Shown one piece after another: positions 54,189-63,196 of a DNA stretch of 64,000 bases. Origin of the DNA: Gloeocapsa sp. PCC 7428. Lineage in GTDB: Bacteria > Cyanobacteriota > Cyanobacteriia > Cyanobacteriales > Chroococcidiopsidaceae. Within the stretch, counting starts at the first letter, position 1, and each line of letters begins with the position of its first letter. Location: assembly GCF_000317555.1 (NCBI RefSeq), contig NC_019745.1:2108001-2172000 (forward strand), written 5' to 3'. Both the position numbers and the translations under genes were made by a program. A model generated the notes under the pieces. The model did not search any database and was not told where the DNA came from. It was given only the letters and a program-made list of their open reading frames with translations.

Positions 54189-55391
54189 ATGAATCAAACG
54201 ACACAAACTGCTACTAACGTCCTCACGCTTGCTGTTGCCCCCGCACGAGTGTTACGCGGGTCGCAAATTTTGTCGCAATCAGGAGAAGAAATCGCCAAAC
54301 TCGGCAAGCGTCCGCTCATAGTTGGCGGCGATCGCACGCTGGCTGTTACCTTACCACTACTGCAACCTGTATTAGAACAGCAGCAATTACAAGTTGCAAC
54401 GGCTGATTATGGTTGTGATTCGAGTGAAGCAAGTTTAGCAATGCTTAAACAAGCAGTAGCCGCGCATCAAGCCGATTTGATCGTTGGTACGGGAGGTGGT
54501 AAAGCCCTCGATACTGCAAAATTACTCGCACATCAATGCAACTTACCTGTTGTGACAATTCCGACATCAGCAGCGACGTGTGCCGCTTGGACAGCACTTT
54601 CTAATATTTACACCGATCAGGGCGGCTTTCTCTACGATGTCAGTTTATCGCGGTGTCCCGATTTGGTACTACTCGATTATGACTTGATTCAGACTGCACC
54701 CCAGCGTACCTTAGTTGCTGGAATTGGCGATGCGTTAGCAAAGTGGTACGAAGCTTCGGTTAGTAGCGCCGCTTCTGAAGATACTCTAACTATCGCCGCT
54801 GTACAACAAGCGCGAGTCTTACGCGATATTCTGTTTCAAAAATCTGTCGCCGCACTGCAAGCACCAGGAAGCGCGGTATGGCGTGAAGTTGTCGATGCAA
54901 CCGTATTACTTGCTGGCGTCATTGGGGGACTCGGTGGCGCGCAATGTCGGACTGTCGCCGCCCATGCGGTACATAATGGGTTGACGCATCTACATATCCA
55001 CGAAGTCGGAGGAAGCCCCGCCGTACAACGACGAGGTTCCGACCACAGCATTCATGGTGAAAAAGTCGCCTATGGAATTTTGGTACAACTGCGGCTAGAA
55101 GAAATGCTGCAAGGCAATCAACTCGCAGCTACGGCACGGCAACAGCTGCTCAAATTTTATGACGAAATTGGATTGCCAAAAACGTTGAATGATTTGGGCA
55201 TGGGGAGTATTACAATAGAAGACCTGCAAAGGTGTGTTGAAATAGCCTGCAATCCGCAGTCAGATATTCACCGATTACCCTTTAAAGTTGCACCCGAACA
55301 ACTTATGGCGGCGATGGTTTCGACAACAGCACCGATGAGTAATTCCCTCAATCCTTCTGTAAGGATGATTCCCGATGAGGTAACTGAATGA
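54189..55391 (+). CDS. GldA-like iron-containing dehydrogenase
   Basis: A 400-residue protein of the glycerol dehydrogenase-like group III alcohol dehydrogenases. The NAD-binding GGGKALDTAK is near residues 97-106. Metal ligands are likely Asp in VAGIGDALAKW, His in VAAHAVHNGLTH and His in HSIHGEKVAYG. The substrate is uncertain; cyanobacterial members are poorly studied. Its stop overlaps the aminotransferase start by 4 bp (ATGA), so the two are translationally coupled. Confidence 0.82.
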   Translation: MNQTTQTATNVLTLAVAPARVLRGSQILSQSGEEIAKLGKRPLIVGGDRTLAVTLPLLQPVLEQQQLQVATADYGCDSSEASLAMLKQAVAAHQADLIVGTGGGKALDTAKLLAHQCNLPVVTIPTSAATCAAWTALSNIYTDQGGFLYDVSLSRCPDLVLLDYDLIQTAPQRTLVAGIGDALAKWYEASVSSAASEDTLTIAAVQQARVLRDILFQKSVAALQAPGSAVWREVVDATVLLAGVIGGLGGAQCRTVAAHAVHNGLTHLHIHEVGGSPAVQRRGSDHSIHGEKVAYGILVQLRLEEMLQGNQLAATARQQLLKFYDEIGLPKTLNDLGMGSITIEDLQRCVEIACNPQSDIHRLPFKVAPEQLMAAMVSTTAPMSNSLNPSVRMIPDEVTE

Positions 55392-56608
55392 GCTTGAATT
55401 GGATTCCAGCCGATCGCGTCCAAAAATTACCCCCGTATGTATTTGCCCGCTTAGACGAACTCAAAGCCAAAGCGCGGGAACAAGGGCTGGATTTAATTGA
55501 TTTGGGAATGGGAAACCCCGATGGCGCGACACCGCAACCTGTCGTAGAAGCTGCGATCGCTGCGTTGCAAAATTCAAAAAATCACGGTTATCCTCCCTTT
55601 GAAGGAACAGCGAGTTTCCGGCGGGCAATTACCGATTGGTATCATCGTCGTTATGCGGTGAAACTCGATCCTGATAGTGAAGCACTACCATTACTCGGTT
55701 CCAAAGAAGGATTAGGACACTTAGCGATCGCCTATATTAACCCTGGCGACGTTGTTTTAGTTCCTTCTCCCGCGTATCCTGCACATTTTCGCGCCCCCGT
55801 TATTGCGGGTGGTGAAGTTTATAGCTTAAATTTGTCACCCGAAAACGATTGGTTAATTGATTTATCAAAAATTCCCGAAGCCGTTGCCCAAAAAGCCAAA
55901 ATTCTATATTTCAATTATCCCAGCAACCCCACCGGAGCGACTGCACCCAGAGAATTTTTTACTGAAATTGTCGCCTTCGCGCGCAAATACGAAATTCTAC
56001 TAGTTCACGATTTGTGCTACGCCGAACTTGCCTTTGATGGTTATCAACCCACCAGTTTACTCGAAATTCCTGGTGCGAAAGAAATCGGCGTCGAATTTCA
56101 TACACTTTCTAAAACCTACAACATGGCAGGCTGGCGCGTCGGTTTTGTTGTCGGAAATCGCCACATTATTCAAGGGTTACGCACGCTCAAAACCAACTTA
56201 GACTACGGTATCTTCGCCGCACTTCAAACCGCCGCCGAAACCGCACTTCAACTCCCCGACGTCTACTTACACGAAGTCCAACAACGCTATCAACAACGCC
56301 GCGATTTCCTGATTAAAGGACTCGCCGAACTCGGCTGGGATATCCCCAAAACCAAAGCAACAATGTATTTGTGGGTACCTTGTCCCAAAGATACCACTTC
56401 CACAAACTTCGCGCTCGACGTACTACAGCAAACCGGAGTTGTCGTCACCCCAGGAAACGCCTTTGGTGCTGCGGGTGAAGGCTACGTACGCATTAGCTTG
56501 ATAGCAGAATGCGATCGCCTCCAAGAAGTCTTAAATCGCTTCAAACAAGCCGGCATTTGCTATGTTTCAGAAGTCAGATCTCAGGAGTCAGAGGTCAGAG
56601 TAGGATAA
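55388..56608 (+). CDS. Class I/II aminotransferase, aspartate-aminotransferase type
   Basis: A 406-residue PLP enzyme. Core: LGMGNPDGATPQPVVEAA near 40, FNYPSNPTGATAPREFF near 175, and the PLP-lysine site HTLSKTYNMAGWRVGFVVG near 238. The family transfers amino groups between aspartate, alanine or related substrates and 2-oxoglutarate; exact specificity is not evident. The last 15 residues (YVSEVRSQESEVRVG) are encoded by a GTCAGA-type heptamer repeat that in other places is intergenic, so the C-terminus is a repeat-derived extension. Confidence 0.88.
   Translation: MSLNWIPADRVQKLPPYVFARLDELKAKAREQGLDLIDLGMGNPDGATPQPVVEAAIAALQNSKNHGYPPFEGTASFRRAITDWYHRRYAVKLDPDSEALPLLGSKEGLGHLAIAYINPGDVVLVPSPAYPAHFRAPVIAGGEVYSLNLSPENDWLIDLSKIPEAVAQKAKILYFNYPSNPTGATAPREFFTEIVAFARKYEILLVHDLCYAELAFDGYQPTSLLEIPGAKEIGVEFHTLSKTYNMAGWRVGFVVGNRHIIQGLRTLKTNLDYGIFAALQTAAETALQLPDVYLHEVQQRYQQRRDFLIKGLAELGWDIPKTKATMYLWVPCPKDTTSTNFALDVLQQTGVVVTPGNAFGAAGEGYVRISLIAECDRLQEVLNRFKQAGICYVSEVRSQESEVRVG
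56570..56608. repeat. GTCAGA-type heptamer repeat forming the aminotransferase C-terminus
   Basis: AGTCAGATCTCAGGAGTCAG and GGTCAGAG units extend to the stop codon region. The same repeat family is intergenic at 12726 and 44382. It is followed at 56630-56666 by the CTCTGTGTCTCTGTGGTTCG repeat that runs into the end of the convergent hydrolase gene. Confidence 0.7.
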
Positions 56609-56659
56609 AAATTCTCTCTATACCTCTATCCTCTGCGTTCTCTGTGTCTCTGTGGTTCG

Positions 56660-57589
56660 TTACAATCCCACCTCCTGCACAACCTGCTGCGAAACGAACG
56701 GCAAAAGCTGCTGATTCTGACAGTGCGCCCTACCCTCAACAAACACCACCAAAAGAAAAGGTTGCTTCCCAGGAATCTCAATATAAGCTGCATCGTTACG
56801 CACTTGAGATGTCCACCCAGCCTTAGACCACAACTGCGCATTATCCGGTAAACCCGCACCCAAAAAACCCGTTACTTGATTTTCTTCCACATCCGTCGCC
56901 AAATTCTTTAGATCGCGTTGCAGTAAACTCATCATCGCTTGCGATCGCTCACTCGATACCGCCACGCCCCCAACAATACTGTGCAATAACCGCGCTGTCG
57001 CGTTCGTCGTCAGCATATTGCGATTTTGCATCATCTCGCCTAAAAACATTCTCTCGCGCCCGTAAGGACCTTCACACCAAGTTTTTTGATTGACGTTAAT
57101 CTTGTCGATTTCTTCCCAGCCTAACGACTGAAAGTAGCGGTTAACGATATTACGCTGCGATTTCCACGTCTCAAATGGTCCTGGTGGCAATTCGGGACCG
57201 CTTGTCGTCCCACTCAAAACATCGACAACTAAACTTGTGGCATCGTTACTCGAATCGACAATCATATCGCGGATCGCGCGTTCTAACTCACTCGACGTCT
57301 GCACCATGCCATTTTCTAACCATTCGTGGATGGCGACGAGGTAAAATAGTTTAACGACGCTTGCTGGATAAATTCGTTCATCACCACGATAGCTAAATCC
57401 TCGTACTTGGTAATTCCAAAAAGCATTAGGGCTTAAAGCCCCACCAGTATTTACCGGAACTGGAGAGTCGTAGACAATCCACGTCAAAGCCAAAGAATTG
57501 TGAGGCAATTGCGGAAATTCTGCCCAGGTTGCTTGTAAAATGCGATCGCCTTGGTTTTTAAGTTGTTCGTCTTGTAAGAAGAAAGTCAT
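56660..57589 (-). CDS. Class A beta-lactamase-fold serine hydrolase
   Basis: A 309-residue penicillin-binding/beta-lactamase-fold protein. The nucleophile motif SVVK is in IYPASVVKLFYLVA near 83, the SDN-like motif is DSSNDATSLVV near 117, and the KTG-like motif is WSKAGWTSQV near 262 (KAG variant). There is no clear signal peptide: the start is MTFFLQDEQLKNQ. Relatives range from true beta-lactamases to esterases of unknown role; without export, antibiotic resistance is unlikely. It is convergent with the aminotransferase. Confidence 0.8.
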   Translation of the reverse strand: MTFFLQDEQLKNQGDRILQATWAEFPQLPHNSLALTWIVYDSPVPVNTGGALSPNAFWNYQVRGFSYRGDERIYPASVVKLFYLVAIHEWLENGMVQTSSELERAIRDMIVDSSNDATSLVVDVLSGTTSGPELPPGPFETWKSQRNIVNRYFQSLGWEEIDKINVNQKTWCEGPYGRERMFLGEMMQNRNMLTTNATARLLHSIVGGVAVSSERSQAMMSLLQRDLKNLATDVEENQVTGFLGAGLPDNAQLWSKAGWTSQVRNDAAYIEIPGKQPFLLVVFVEGRAHCQNQQLLPFVSQQVVQEVGL

Positions 57590-57596
57590 AGGTTAA

Positions 57597-57705
57597 AGGG
57601 GCAAGGCATTGCCTTGCCCGTACTAATGTCATCAATAAGGCAATGCTTTGCCCGTACAATGTCATCGATAAGGTAAGGCATTGCCTGTACAATGTTTGTT
57701 GATAA
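57597..57705. repeat. Three tandem ~36-bp units with GGCATTGCC palindromes
   Basis: Three successive units each carry a palindromic GGCAAGGCATTGCC-like part, then CCCGTAC(T)AATG and TCATCRATAA. The third is more degenerate (TTTGTTGATAA). It lies in the divergent spacer between the serine hydrolase and NlpC/P60 genes. Confidence 0.7.
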
Positions 57706-57776
57706 TGTCCCAATTATATTAATTGATGGTGAATTAAATTATTAGATTATAGGAATTGGGTCAGAAAGCAACAAAA

Positions 57777-58472
57777 ATGACCGTAAAAGAGTTACAAATA
57801 ACTGAATATGTGTGTCAAACGCATCTAAATATTTATGATTCAGCGCAGTACGATCGCTTGGCAACGCAGGCAGCTAGAGGGCGACATTTACGGGTAGTGT
57901 CGCAAGAAGATGCGGCGATCGCGGTGTGTTTGTGTGAAGACGATTATCCTGGCTGGCTGTTGCGATCGGATGTTGGGAAATTGCAAGTTGCAACGCAGGC
58001 GTATCAAGCTAAGCTTGTGGCAGAAGCAGAAATTAGAACGTTTATACCGCAAGTCATTGCGTTTACTCAGGCGGCGATGCAGCAGCCAAATTATTACCTT
58101 TGGGGTGGTACTGTAGGACCTAATTACGATTGTTCGGGTTTGATGCAGGCAGCGTTTGCTTCTGTGGGGGTGTGGTTGCCTAGAGATGCGTATCAGCAAG
58201 AGGCGTTTACGCTAGCAATTACGGTAGAGGAAATGATACCAGGAGATTTGGTGTTTTTTGGGGTTGAGAAGGCGACTCATGTCGGGCTTTTTTTGGGGGA
58301 TGGTTGTTATATTCATAGTTCTGGCGAGAAAATGGGGCGCAATGGAATTGGAATTGATCGGTTATCGGAACACGGGGATGCGGTGAGTCGGTCGTATTAT
58401 CAGCAGTTGAGGGGTGCGGGAAGGATTGTGGAGAGTTATACAAAAGCAGGGGAGCAGAGGAGCAGGCAATAG
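57777..58472 (+). CDS. NlpC/P60 cell-wall peptidase with N-terminal SH3 domain
   Basis: A 231-residue protein from ATG 57777. An SH3b-like domain occupies residues 1-90. The NlpC/P60 domain has the catalytic Cys in PNYDCSGLMQAAF near 121, His in ATHVGLFLGDG near 171 and a third polar residue in CYIHSSGEK. It resembles the cyanobacterial dipeptidyl-peptidase-like gamma-D-glutamyl-diamino acid hydrolases known from Anabaena and Nostoc. The last residues (KAGEQRSRQ) are encoded by a GGGGAGCAGAGGAGCAGG repeat. GT2 starts 4 bp later. Confidence 0.88.
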   Translation: MTVKELQITEYVCQTHLNIYDSAQYDRLATQAARGRHLRVVSQEDAAIAVCLCEDDYPGWLLRSDVGKLQVATQAYQAKLVAEAEIRTFIPQVIAFTQAAMQQPNYYLWGGTVGPNYDCSGLMQAAFASVGVWLPRDAYQQEAFTLAITVEEMIPGDLVFFGVEKATHVGLFLGDGCYIHSSGEKMGRNGIGIDRLSEHGDAVSRSYYQQLRGAGRIVESYTKAGEQRSRQ

Positions 58473-58476
58473 AACA

Positions 58477-59484
58477 ATGAAAAGTATTGTTGTGGCAGGG
58501 AGTGTGGGGCAAGATGGATTTTTGGTGGATTGCCCTGATGTTTCGGTGGTGGCGCCGGTTTATAACGAGGTGGAGAGTTTGCCGCATTTGATTGAGGCGA
58601 TCGCTTCTACTTTGAAACAGTCACAGTACACTTATGAGATTATTTGTGTTGATGATGGTTCGCGCGATGGTTCGGCGGAGTGGTTGAAGCAGCAAGCATC
58701 GTTGCGTCCTGATTTGCGGGCGGTGTTGTTGCGGCGCAATTATGGGCAAACGGCGGCGATGGCGGCGGGGTTTAATTATGCTGTGGGTAACGCAATTGTT
58801 ACTTTGGATGGTGACTTGCAGAACGATCCGGCGGATATTCCGTTGTTGCTTGCTAAGTTGGAGGAAGGTTACGACTTGGTGAGTGGCTGGCGTCACAAAC
58901 GGCAGGATGCGGCTTTAACTCGATTGTTGCCTTCTAAGATTGCAAATTGGTTGATTGGGCGGGTGACTGGGGTGCAGTTGCATGATTATGGTTGCTCTTT
59001 AAAAGCATATAATGCGGAACTTGTCAAGGATATGCATTTATATGGCGAGTTACACCGCTTTCTTCCGGCGTTAGCGTTTATTGAGGGGGCGCGAATTACA
59101 GAATTACCAGTACGTCATCATGCGCGGCGGTTTGGTAAGAGTAAGTATGGCTTATGGCGCACATTTCGCGTATTGATGGATCTACTCACGATCTGGTTTA
59201 TGAAAACGTTCCTGACGCGCCCGATGCACGTTTTTGGGTTGTTTGGGCTGGCTTCGATGCTATTGGGAACCGTAATTGGTTTATATTTAACGTTTTTGAA
59301 GTTGGGTTTGGGGCAGAGTATTGGAAATCGTCCGCTGCTCATTTTAGCAGTTGTGTTGTTTATCGCTGGAGTGCAACTTTTTTGTTTTGGCTTGTTGGCA
59401 GAGTTGTTGATGCGTACTTACCACGAATCGCAAGGACGACCTATCTATCGCGTGCGAGAGGTTGTAGGCAAAAATATTAAGTAA
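58477..59484 (+). CDS. GT2 polyprenyl-phosphate glycosyltransferase (DPM1/GtrB-like)
   Basis: A 335-residue membrane glycosyltransferase from ATG 58477. The GT-A domain has SVVAPVYNEVESL near 25, CVDDGSRDGS near 60 and the metal-binding TLDGDLQNDPAD near 112. Two C-terminal membrane segments follow (VFGLFGLASMLLGTVIGLYL, PLLILAVVLFIAGVQLFCF). This architecture moves a sugar from a nucleotide to a lipid carrier at the cytoplasmic membrane. The neighbouring cell-wall peptidase suggests an envelope role. Confidence 0.86.
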   Translation: MKSIVVAGSVGQDGFLVDCPDVSVVAPVYNEVESLPHLIEAIASTLKQSQYTYEIICVDDGSRDGSAEWLKQQASLRPDLRAVLLRRNYGQTAAMAAGFNYAVGNAIVTLDGDLQNDPADIPLLLAKLEEGYDLVSGWRHKRQDAALTRLLPSKIANWLIGRVTGVQLHDYGCSLKAYNAELVKDMHLYGELHRFLPALAFIEGARITELPVRHHARRFGKSKYGLWRTFRVLMDLLTIWFMKTFLTRPMHVFGLFGLASMLLGTVIGLYLTFLKLGLGQSIGNRPLLILAVVLFIAGVQLFCFGLLAELLMRTYHESQGRPIYRVREVVGKNIK

Positions 59485-59496
59485 AGTAACAATGGT

Positions 59497-59572
59497 ATGT
59501 GGGGAATGGGTAATAGGTAATGGGTAATGGGTAATAGTATTCTTGCCAATGACCAATTACCAGCCTTGAAGT
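59497..59572. repeat. GGTAATG/GGTAATA heptamer array
   Basis: At least five 7-bp units (GGTAATA, GGTAATG, GGTAATG, GGTAATA and a GGGAATG start) followed by TGCCAATGACCAATTACC of the complementary strand family. It lies in the spacer between GT2 and the MFS gene. Smaller arrays of the same family are at 20033, 21335, 61465 and 63178. Confidence 0.75.
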
Positions 59573-59613
59573 AAAACCTTACGTATCTAAACACTTTACC
59601 TACTAGCTGAACT

Positions 59614-60837
59614 TTGAACGTTTTTCAGACGCTTGACCCTCAACCGCGCCGTAACTTACAAATCCTCTTTGTTGCGGGTTTATTATTTTGGTCGAGTTTG
59701 GCTTCGTTGTTGCCGACGTTACCACTTTATATCAGCGATATCGGTGGGACACCGCAGCAAATTGGTGTTGTCATGGGAAGTTTTGCGATTGGGTTGTTAA
59801 CCATGCGTCCCTGGTTGGCGCACTTAGCAGATCTCCGCAGTCGCAAACTGGTGTTAATTATTGCCCTCAGCGCGGTTGCTTTAGCCCCGCTGGGTTACTT
59901 GATGGTGAAATCTTTATGGCTGTTGATGGTGATTCGCGCATTCCACGGAATTAGTATCGCAGCTTATTCGAGTGGTTACACAACTTTAGTTGCAGATATC
60001 GCCCCTGCCAAAAGTCGTGGCGAAATTATCGGCTACATGAGTTTAGTCAATCCGCTTGGTATGGCGTTGGGGCCTGCTTTGGGTGGTTATTTGCAAGCTA
60101 GTATCGGTTACACGGCTTTATTTTTGTTATCGGCTGGCTTGGGAATATTAGGGATATTATTTGCATCGCAAGTTTCTAACCCAGTCGCTGATTTACTAAA
60201 ACGTCAAGCAACGGATAACCGCTTTTGGCAACTATTAGGTACTCCGCGAATTCGGACTTTGGCGCTGATATTGCTTTTGGTTGGGTTAGCGTTTGGCACT
60301 TTGAGTACGTTTGTGCCTTTATATATTAAATCTGTGGGTGTCGATTTTAATGTAGGTTTATTTTACACCGCAGCGGCGATCGCCAGTTTTATCATCCGCA
60401 TTCCTACAGGCAGAGCAAGCGATCGCTACGGACGCGGTTTGTTTGTTACGATTAGCTTAATTTTTTATACTGTATCGATGTTGCTGTTGTGGCTAGCCAA
60501 CGGCGCTACCGCGTTTTTAATTGCTGGCTTTGTGGAAGGATTGGGGGCTGGTATTTTAATTCCGATGGTGGCTACTGTCGTTGCCGATCGCACGCTACCT
60601 CAAGAACGCGGGCGGATGTTTGGTTTATGTATGGTGGGGTTTGATGTCGGGATTGCCATCGCAGGACCTGTTTTAGGGGCGATCGCACAACAAATCGGTT
60701 ATCGCCATCTTTTTGGCTTCGCAGCTAGTTTGACGGCGCTGGCGATCGTCGTTTTCCTCACGCAATCAAGCAAAGATATTCCGCATTCACTACGCTTTGC
60801 ACTCGGTAAAGGTAGAGATGTCTATGCATTAAGGTAA
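59614..60837 (+). CDS. Major facilitator superfamily transporter
   Basis: A 407-residue protein with twelve predicted membrane segments. Motif A-like sequences occur after TM2 (RPWLAHLADLRSRKLV) and after TM8 (RIPTGRASDRYGRGLF). TTG 59614 is the only plausible start; the first helix begins LQILFVAGLLFWSSLASLL. The topology and motifs suggest a drug or metabolite exporter of the DHA1 type, substrate unknown. A tRNA gene follows on the other strand. Confidence 0.83.
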   Translation: MNVFQTLDPQPRRNLQILFVAGLLFWSSLASLLPTLPLYISDIGGTPQQIGVVMGSFAIGLLTMRPWLAHLADLRSRKLVLIIALSAVALAPLGYLMVKSLWLLMVIRAFHGISIAAYSSGYTTLVADIAPAKSRGEIIGYMSLVNPLGMALGPALGGYLQASIGYTALFLLSAGLGILGILFASQVSNPVADLLKRQATDNRFWQLLGTPRIRTLALILLLVGLAFGTLSTFVPLYIKSVGVDFNVGLFYTAAAIASFIIRIPTGRASDRYGRGLFVTISLIFYTVSMLLLWLANGATAFLIAGFVEGLGAGILIPMVATVVADRTLPQERGRMFGLCMVGFDVGIAIAGPVLGAIAQQIGYRHLFGFAASLTALAIVVFLTQSSKDIPHSLRFALGKGRDVYALR

Positions 60838-60843
60838 ATAAAA

Positions 60844-60917
60844 CGGGCGAGGAGGGATTCGAACCCCCGACACCGTGGTCCGTAGCCACGTGCTCTAGTC
60901 CACTGAGCTACACGCCC
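60844..60917 (-). tRNA. tRNA-Arg (ACG anticodon)
   Basis: A 74-nt cloverleaf on the minus strand: acceptor GGGCGTG pairing with CTCGCCC (one mismatch-type pair) and G discriminator, D-arm GCTCAGTGGACTAGAGC, anticodon stem CGTGG/CCACG with loop CTACGGA (anticodon ACG, expected to become inosine), T-loop GGTTCGAATCC. CCA is not encoded. Confidence 0.96.
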
Positions 60918-60972
60918 TTAAAAGCTGTTCGCTTTGTTCTCGCGAGTATCTATACTATCACGAAAAAGTGAA

Positions 60973-61470
60973 ATGGAACAAATTTCTGAAAATTCCTCTA
61001 ACTTGACGCACTTGGATAATCAAGGGCAAGCCCAAATGGTTGATGTTTCGCACAAAATGGCAACTGTGCGCCAAGCTGTTGCGGCGGCGAGTGTGCGAAT
61101 GTCAAGCGAAACTTTTGCCACAATTCAAGCAGGAAATGCCCCTAAAGGTGATGTTTTGGGGACTGCAAGACTTGCAGGAATTATGGCGGCGAAACAAACA
61201 GCGAATTTAATTCCGTTGTGTCATCCTTTACCGTTACACAAAGTCGAGGTGCAGATTGAGCCAGATTCACACTTACCTGGTTATCAAATTACAGCATTGG
61301 TCAAAACCAAAGCGGAAACGGGTGTGGAAATGGAAGCGTTAACCGCAGTTTCGGTTGCGGCACTGACTTTGTACGACATGGCAAAAGCATTAGAAAAGTC
61401 AATCGCGATTGAAGCAATTCGCTTAGTCAGTAAATCTGGCGGGAAATCAGGAGATTATCATCATGGGTGA
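60973..61470 (+). CDS. moaC: Cyclic pyranopterin monophosphate synthase
   Basis: A 165-residue MoaC from ATG 60973 (MEQISEN); the frame is open to 60934 but that would overlap the promoter region next to the tRNA. Motifs: [16 protein letters not shown] near 23, [15 protein letters not shown] near 80, and [26 protein letters not shown] near 117. It converts the MoaA product to cyclic pyranopterin phosphate in molybdenum cofactor synthesis. No other moa gene is in the window. Confidence 0.94.
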   Translation: MEQISENSSNLTHLDNQGQAQMVDVSHKMATVRQAVAAASVRMSSETFATIQAGNAPKGDVLGTARLAGIMAAKQTANLIPLCHPLPLHKVEVQIEPDSHLPGYQITALVKTKAETGVEMEALTAVSVAALTLYDMAKALEKSIAIEAIRLVSKSGGKSGDYHHG

Positions 61471-61596
61471 TTGGTAATTGGCGATCAGGAAAGTTATCAA
61501 CGCATAGTGTACAAGGCGAAGCAGCAGGTTGTATCTAAACTTTTACCGCAATTACAACTGACGATGCAGCAAATCTTGTCAGCTTAAGTTAATGCA

Positions 61597-62625
61597 CTAG
61601 GAGTCAAGCGCTGCTTTTACTTTCCCATCCCAACCCATAGATTGCATCCAACCTAGATATATTGGTTGAGGTCGAGTGAGAGTATCAAGTTGTTCCACCT
61701 CAGATGCAGATAGTTTTAGTTTGGCTGCACCTAAATTGTCCTCTAGATGATGGATTTTATTAGCACCAATAATGACTGAGGAGATAAAAGATTTGGTGAG
61801 AATCCAGGCGATCGCAACTTGTGCAGGTGATGCGTTATGATTGTGGGCAACTTCTTGTAAAACTTCTACCACGGCATAACCCTTCTCCACATCCACAGGG
61901 GGAAACTGAAAATTTTTGCGTCGGGAATCTTCAGCGACAGGTGCTTCGCGCGTATATTTACCACTCAAGAAACCACTTGCCAGCGGACTCCACACTAAAA
62001 TTCCGATGCCGGTGTCTTCTACAAATGGTACAATTTCATGCTCAAGATCGCGTCCTAGGAGCGAATAATACATTTGTGCAGCGACAAACTGAGTATAGTT
62101 TTTACTCTTTTGAATTCCTAACATCAGCGCAGCTTTCCAAGCGGGAAAATTAGAAAAACCAACATAGCGAACTTTGCCTTGTCTTACTAAGTCATCCAAA
62201 GCGTGGATAGTTTCTTCAATCGGTGTCAAAGGATCGGGAATATGTAATTGATAAAGGTCGATGTAATCGGTTTCCAGTCGCTTTAAACTAGCTTCAGCAG
62301 AGGCAATAATGTGACGATAGGAAAGTCCGGTGTCAGTCAATGCATTACCCGTACGAAAGCCCACCTTGGTTGCGATAATAGCATCCTGGCGACGATTTGC
62401 CAAAGCTTTACCGAGCATGATTTCTGACTGTCCGCCCGTGTAAGCATCGGCGGTATCAAATAGGTTTATACCTGCGTCTAACACACGATTAACCATTTGA
62501 TCTGCAACCGTTTGATCGATATTGTTGGTGACACCAGGAACGAGTTCACCTTGTCCAAATGTCATTGCACCAAAAGCAAGTCGCGAAACGACTAAACCTG
62601 TGTGTCCTAAAGTTGTGTATTGCAT
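61597..62625 (-). CDS. Aldo/keto reductase
   Basis: A 342-residue TIM-barrel NADPH-dependent oxidoreductase. Catalytic residues can be placed: Asp and Tyr in NLFDTADAYTGGQSE (near 54-68), Lys in AIIATKVGFRTG, and His in DLYQLHIPDPLTP. The cofactor-binding C-terminal part is SSVIIGANKIHHLEDN. It resembles YajO/Tas-type general AKRs; substrate unknown. The divergent short spacer to moaC (61471-61596) has a small heptamer remnant. Confidence 0.88.
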   Translation of the reverse strand: MQYTTLGHTGLVVSRLAFGAMTFGQGELVPGVTNNIDQTVADQMVNRVLDAGINLFDTADAYTGGQSEIMLGKALANRRQDAIIATKVGFRTGNALTDTGLSYRHIIASAEASLKRLETDYIDLYQLHIPDPLTPIEETIHALDDLVRQGKVRYVGFSNFPAWKAALMLGIQKSKNYTQFVAAQMYYSLLGRDLEHEIVPFVEDTGIGILVWSPLASGFLSGKYTREAPVAEDSRRKNFQFPPVDVEKGYAVVEVLQEVAHNHNASPAQVAIAWILTKSFISSVIIGANKIHHLEDNLGAAKLKLSASEVEQLDTLTRPQPIYLGWMQSMGWDGKVKAALDS

Positions 62626-62721
62626 CTTATACTTTGATGGTTCACCGTTGTTCTTAATTTACGCAATCGGATAGTGAACTTCATGCCCGATGCTTGCGCC
62701 GTTTTATCAAAATCTTGCGGT

Positions 62722-63174
62722 TTACTCTTGCGAATATGGTTCGCCAGGAAAAAAGGAATCGCTCAAAATTTCCTCTAGTGTATAAGTACACTCAACCGGA
62801 AAAGTTTTGTCAGGTAAGTTCGTTTCTCCTACAGCTAAATCTTTGCCATTTTGGTAGGCTATTAATACTGCTTCCTGAAGATAGGACTTTAAGCTAGGGT
62901 TTTCTTGCAAAAGCTGTTGAATTTCACGGCGCTGCACTCGAATTGTACTTAACCAGCTACGACTGCGCCGTTGGGGTTGATACTCCCATTTAAGCAAATG
63001 TCCGATTAATATACTCAATCGGTTGCGTAATTCCTGGCGTTGTTGTTTTCCCAAAGACTCAATTTCCTCAATTAAATTTGGCAAGTCGAGTTCGTGCCAT
63101 TTACAATCGCGGAGTAACTTTGCTTGTTCTTGAGTCCAGGCATAGAAATCAATATCGTAGAGATTGTTGATCAT
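62722..63174 (-). CDS. DUF29 family protein
   Basis: A 150-residue protein from ATG 63174 (MINNLYDIDFYAWTQEQAKLL). The DUF29 signature includes YAWTQEQ, LIEEIESLGKQQRQELRNRL and HLLKWEYQPQRRSRSW. This family is greatly expanded in cyanobacteria with no proven function. It starts just after the AraC gene stop, across a GGTAATT heptamer pair, and is on the same strand. Confidence 0.8.
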   Translation of the reverse strand: MINNLYDIDFYAWTQEQAKLLRDCKWHELDLPNLIEEIESLGKQQRQELRNRLSILIGHLLKWEYQPQRRSRSWLSTIRVQRREIQQLLQENPSLKSYLQEAVLIAYQNGKDLAVGETNLPDKTFPVECTYTLEEILSDSFFPGEPYSQE

Positions 63175-63196
63175 TGGCGTGGTAATTGGTAATTGG

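Noticed and set aside
56660-57589. Calling the serine hydrolase an antibiotic-resistance beta-lactamase
   Set aside because: It lacks a signal peptide and has KAG in place of KTG; family membership alone does not support resistance.
57597-57705. Tandem repeats as a possible CRISPR array
   Set aside because: Units are only three, contiguous and mutually degenerate without unique spacers, and no cas gene is nearby.
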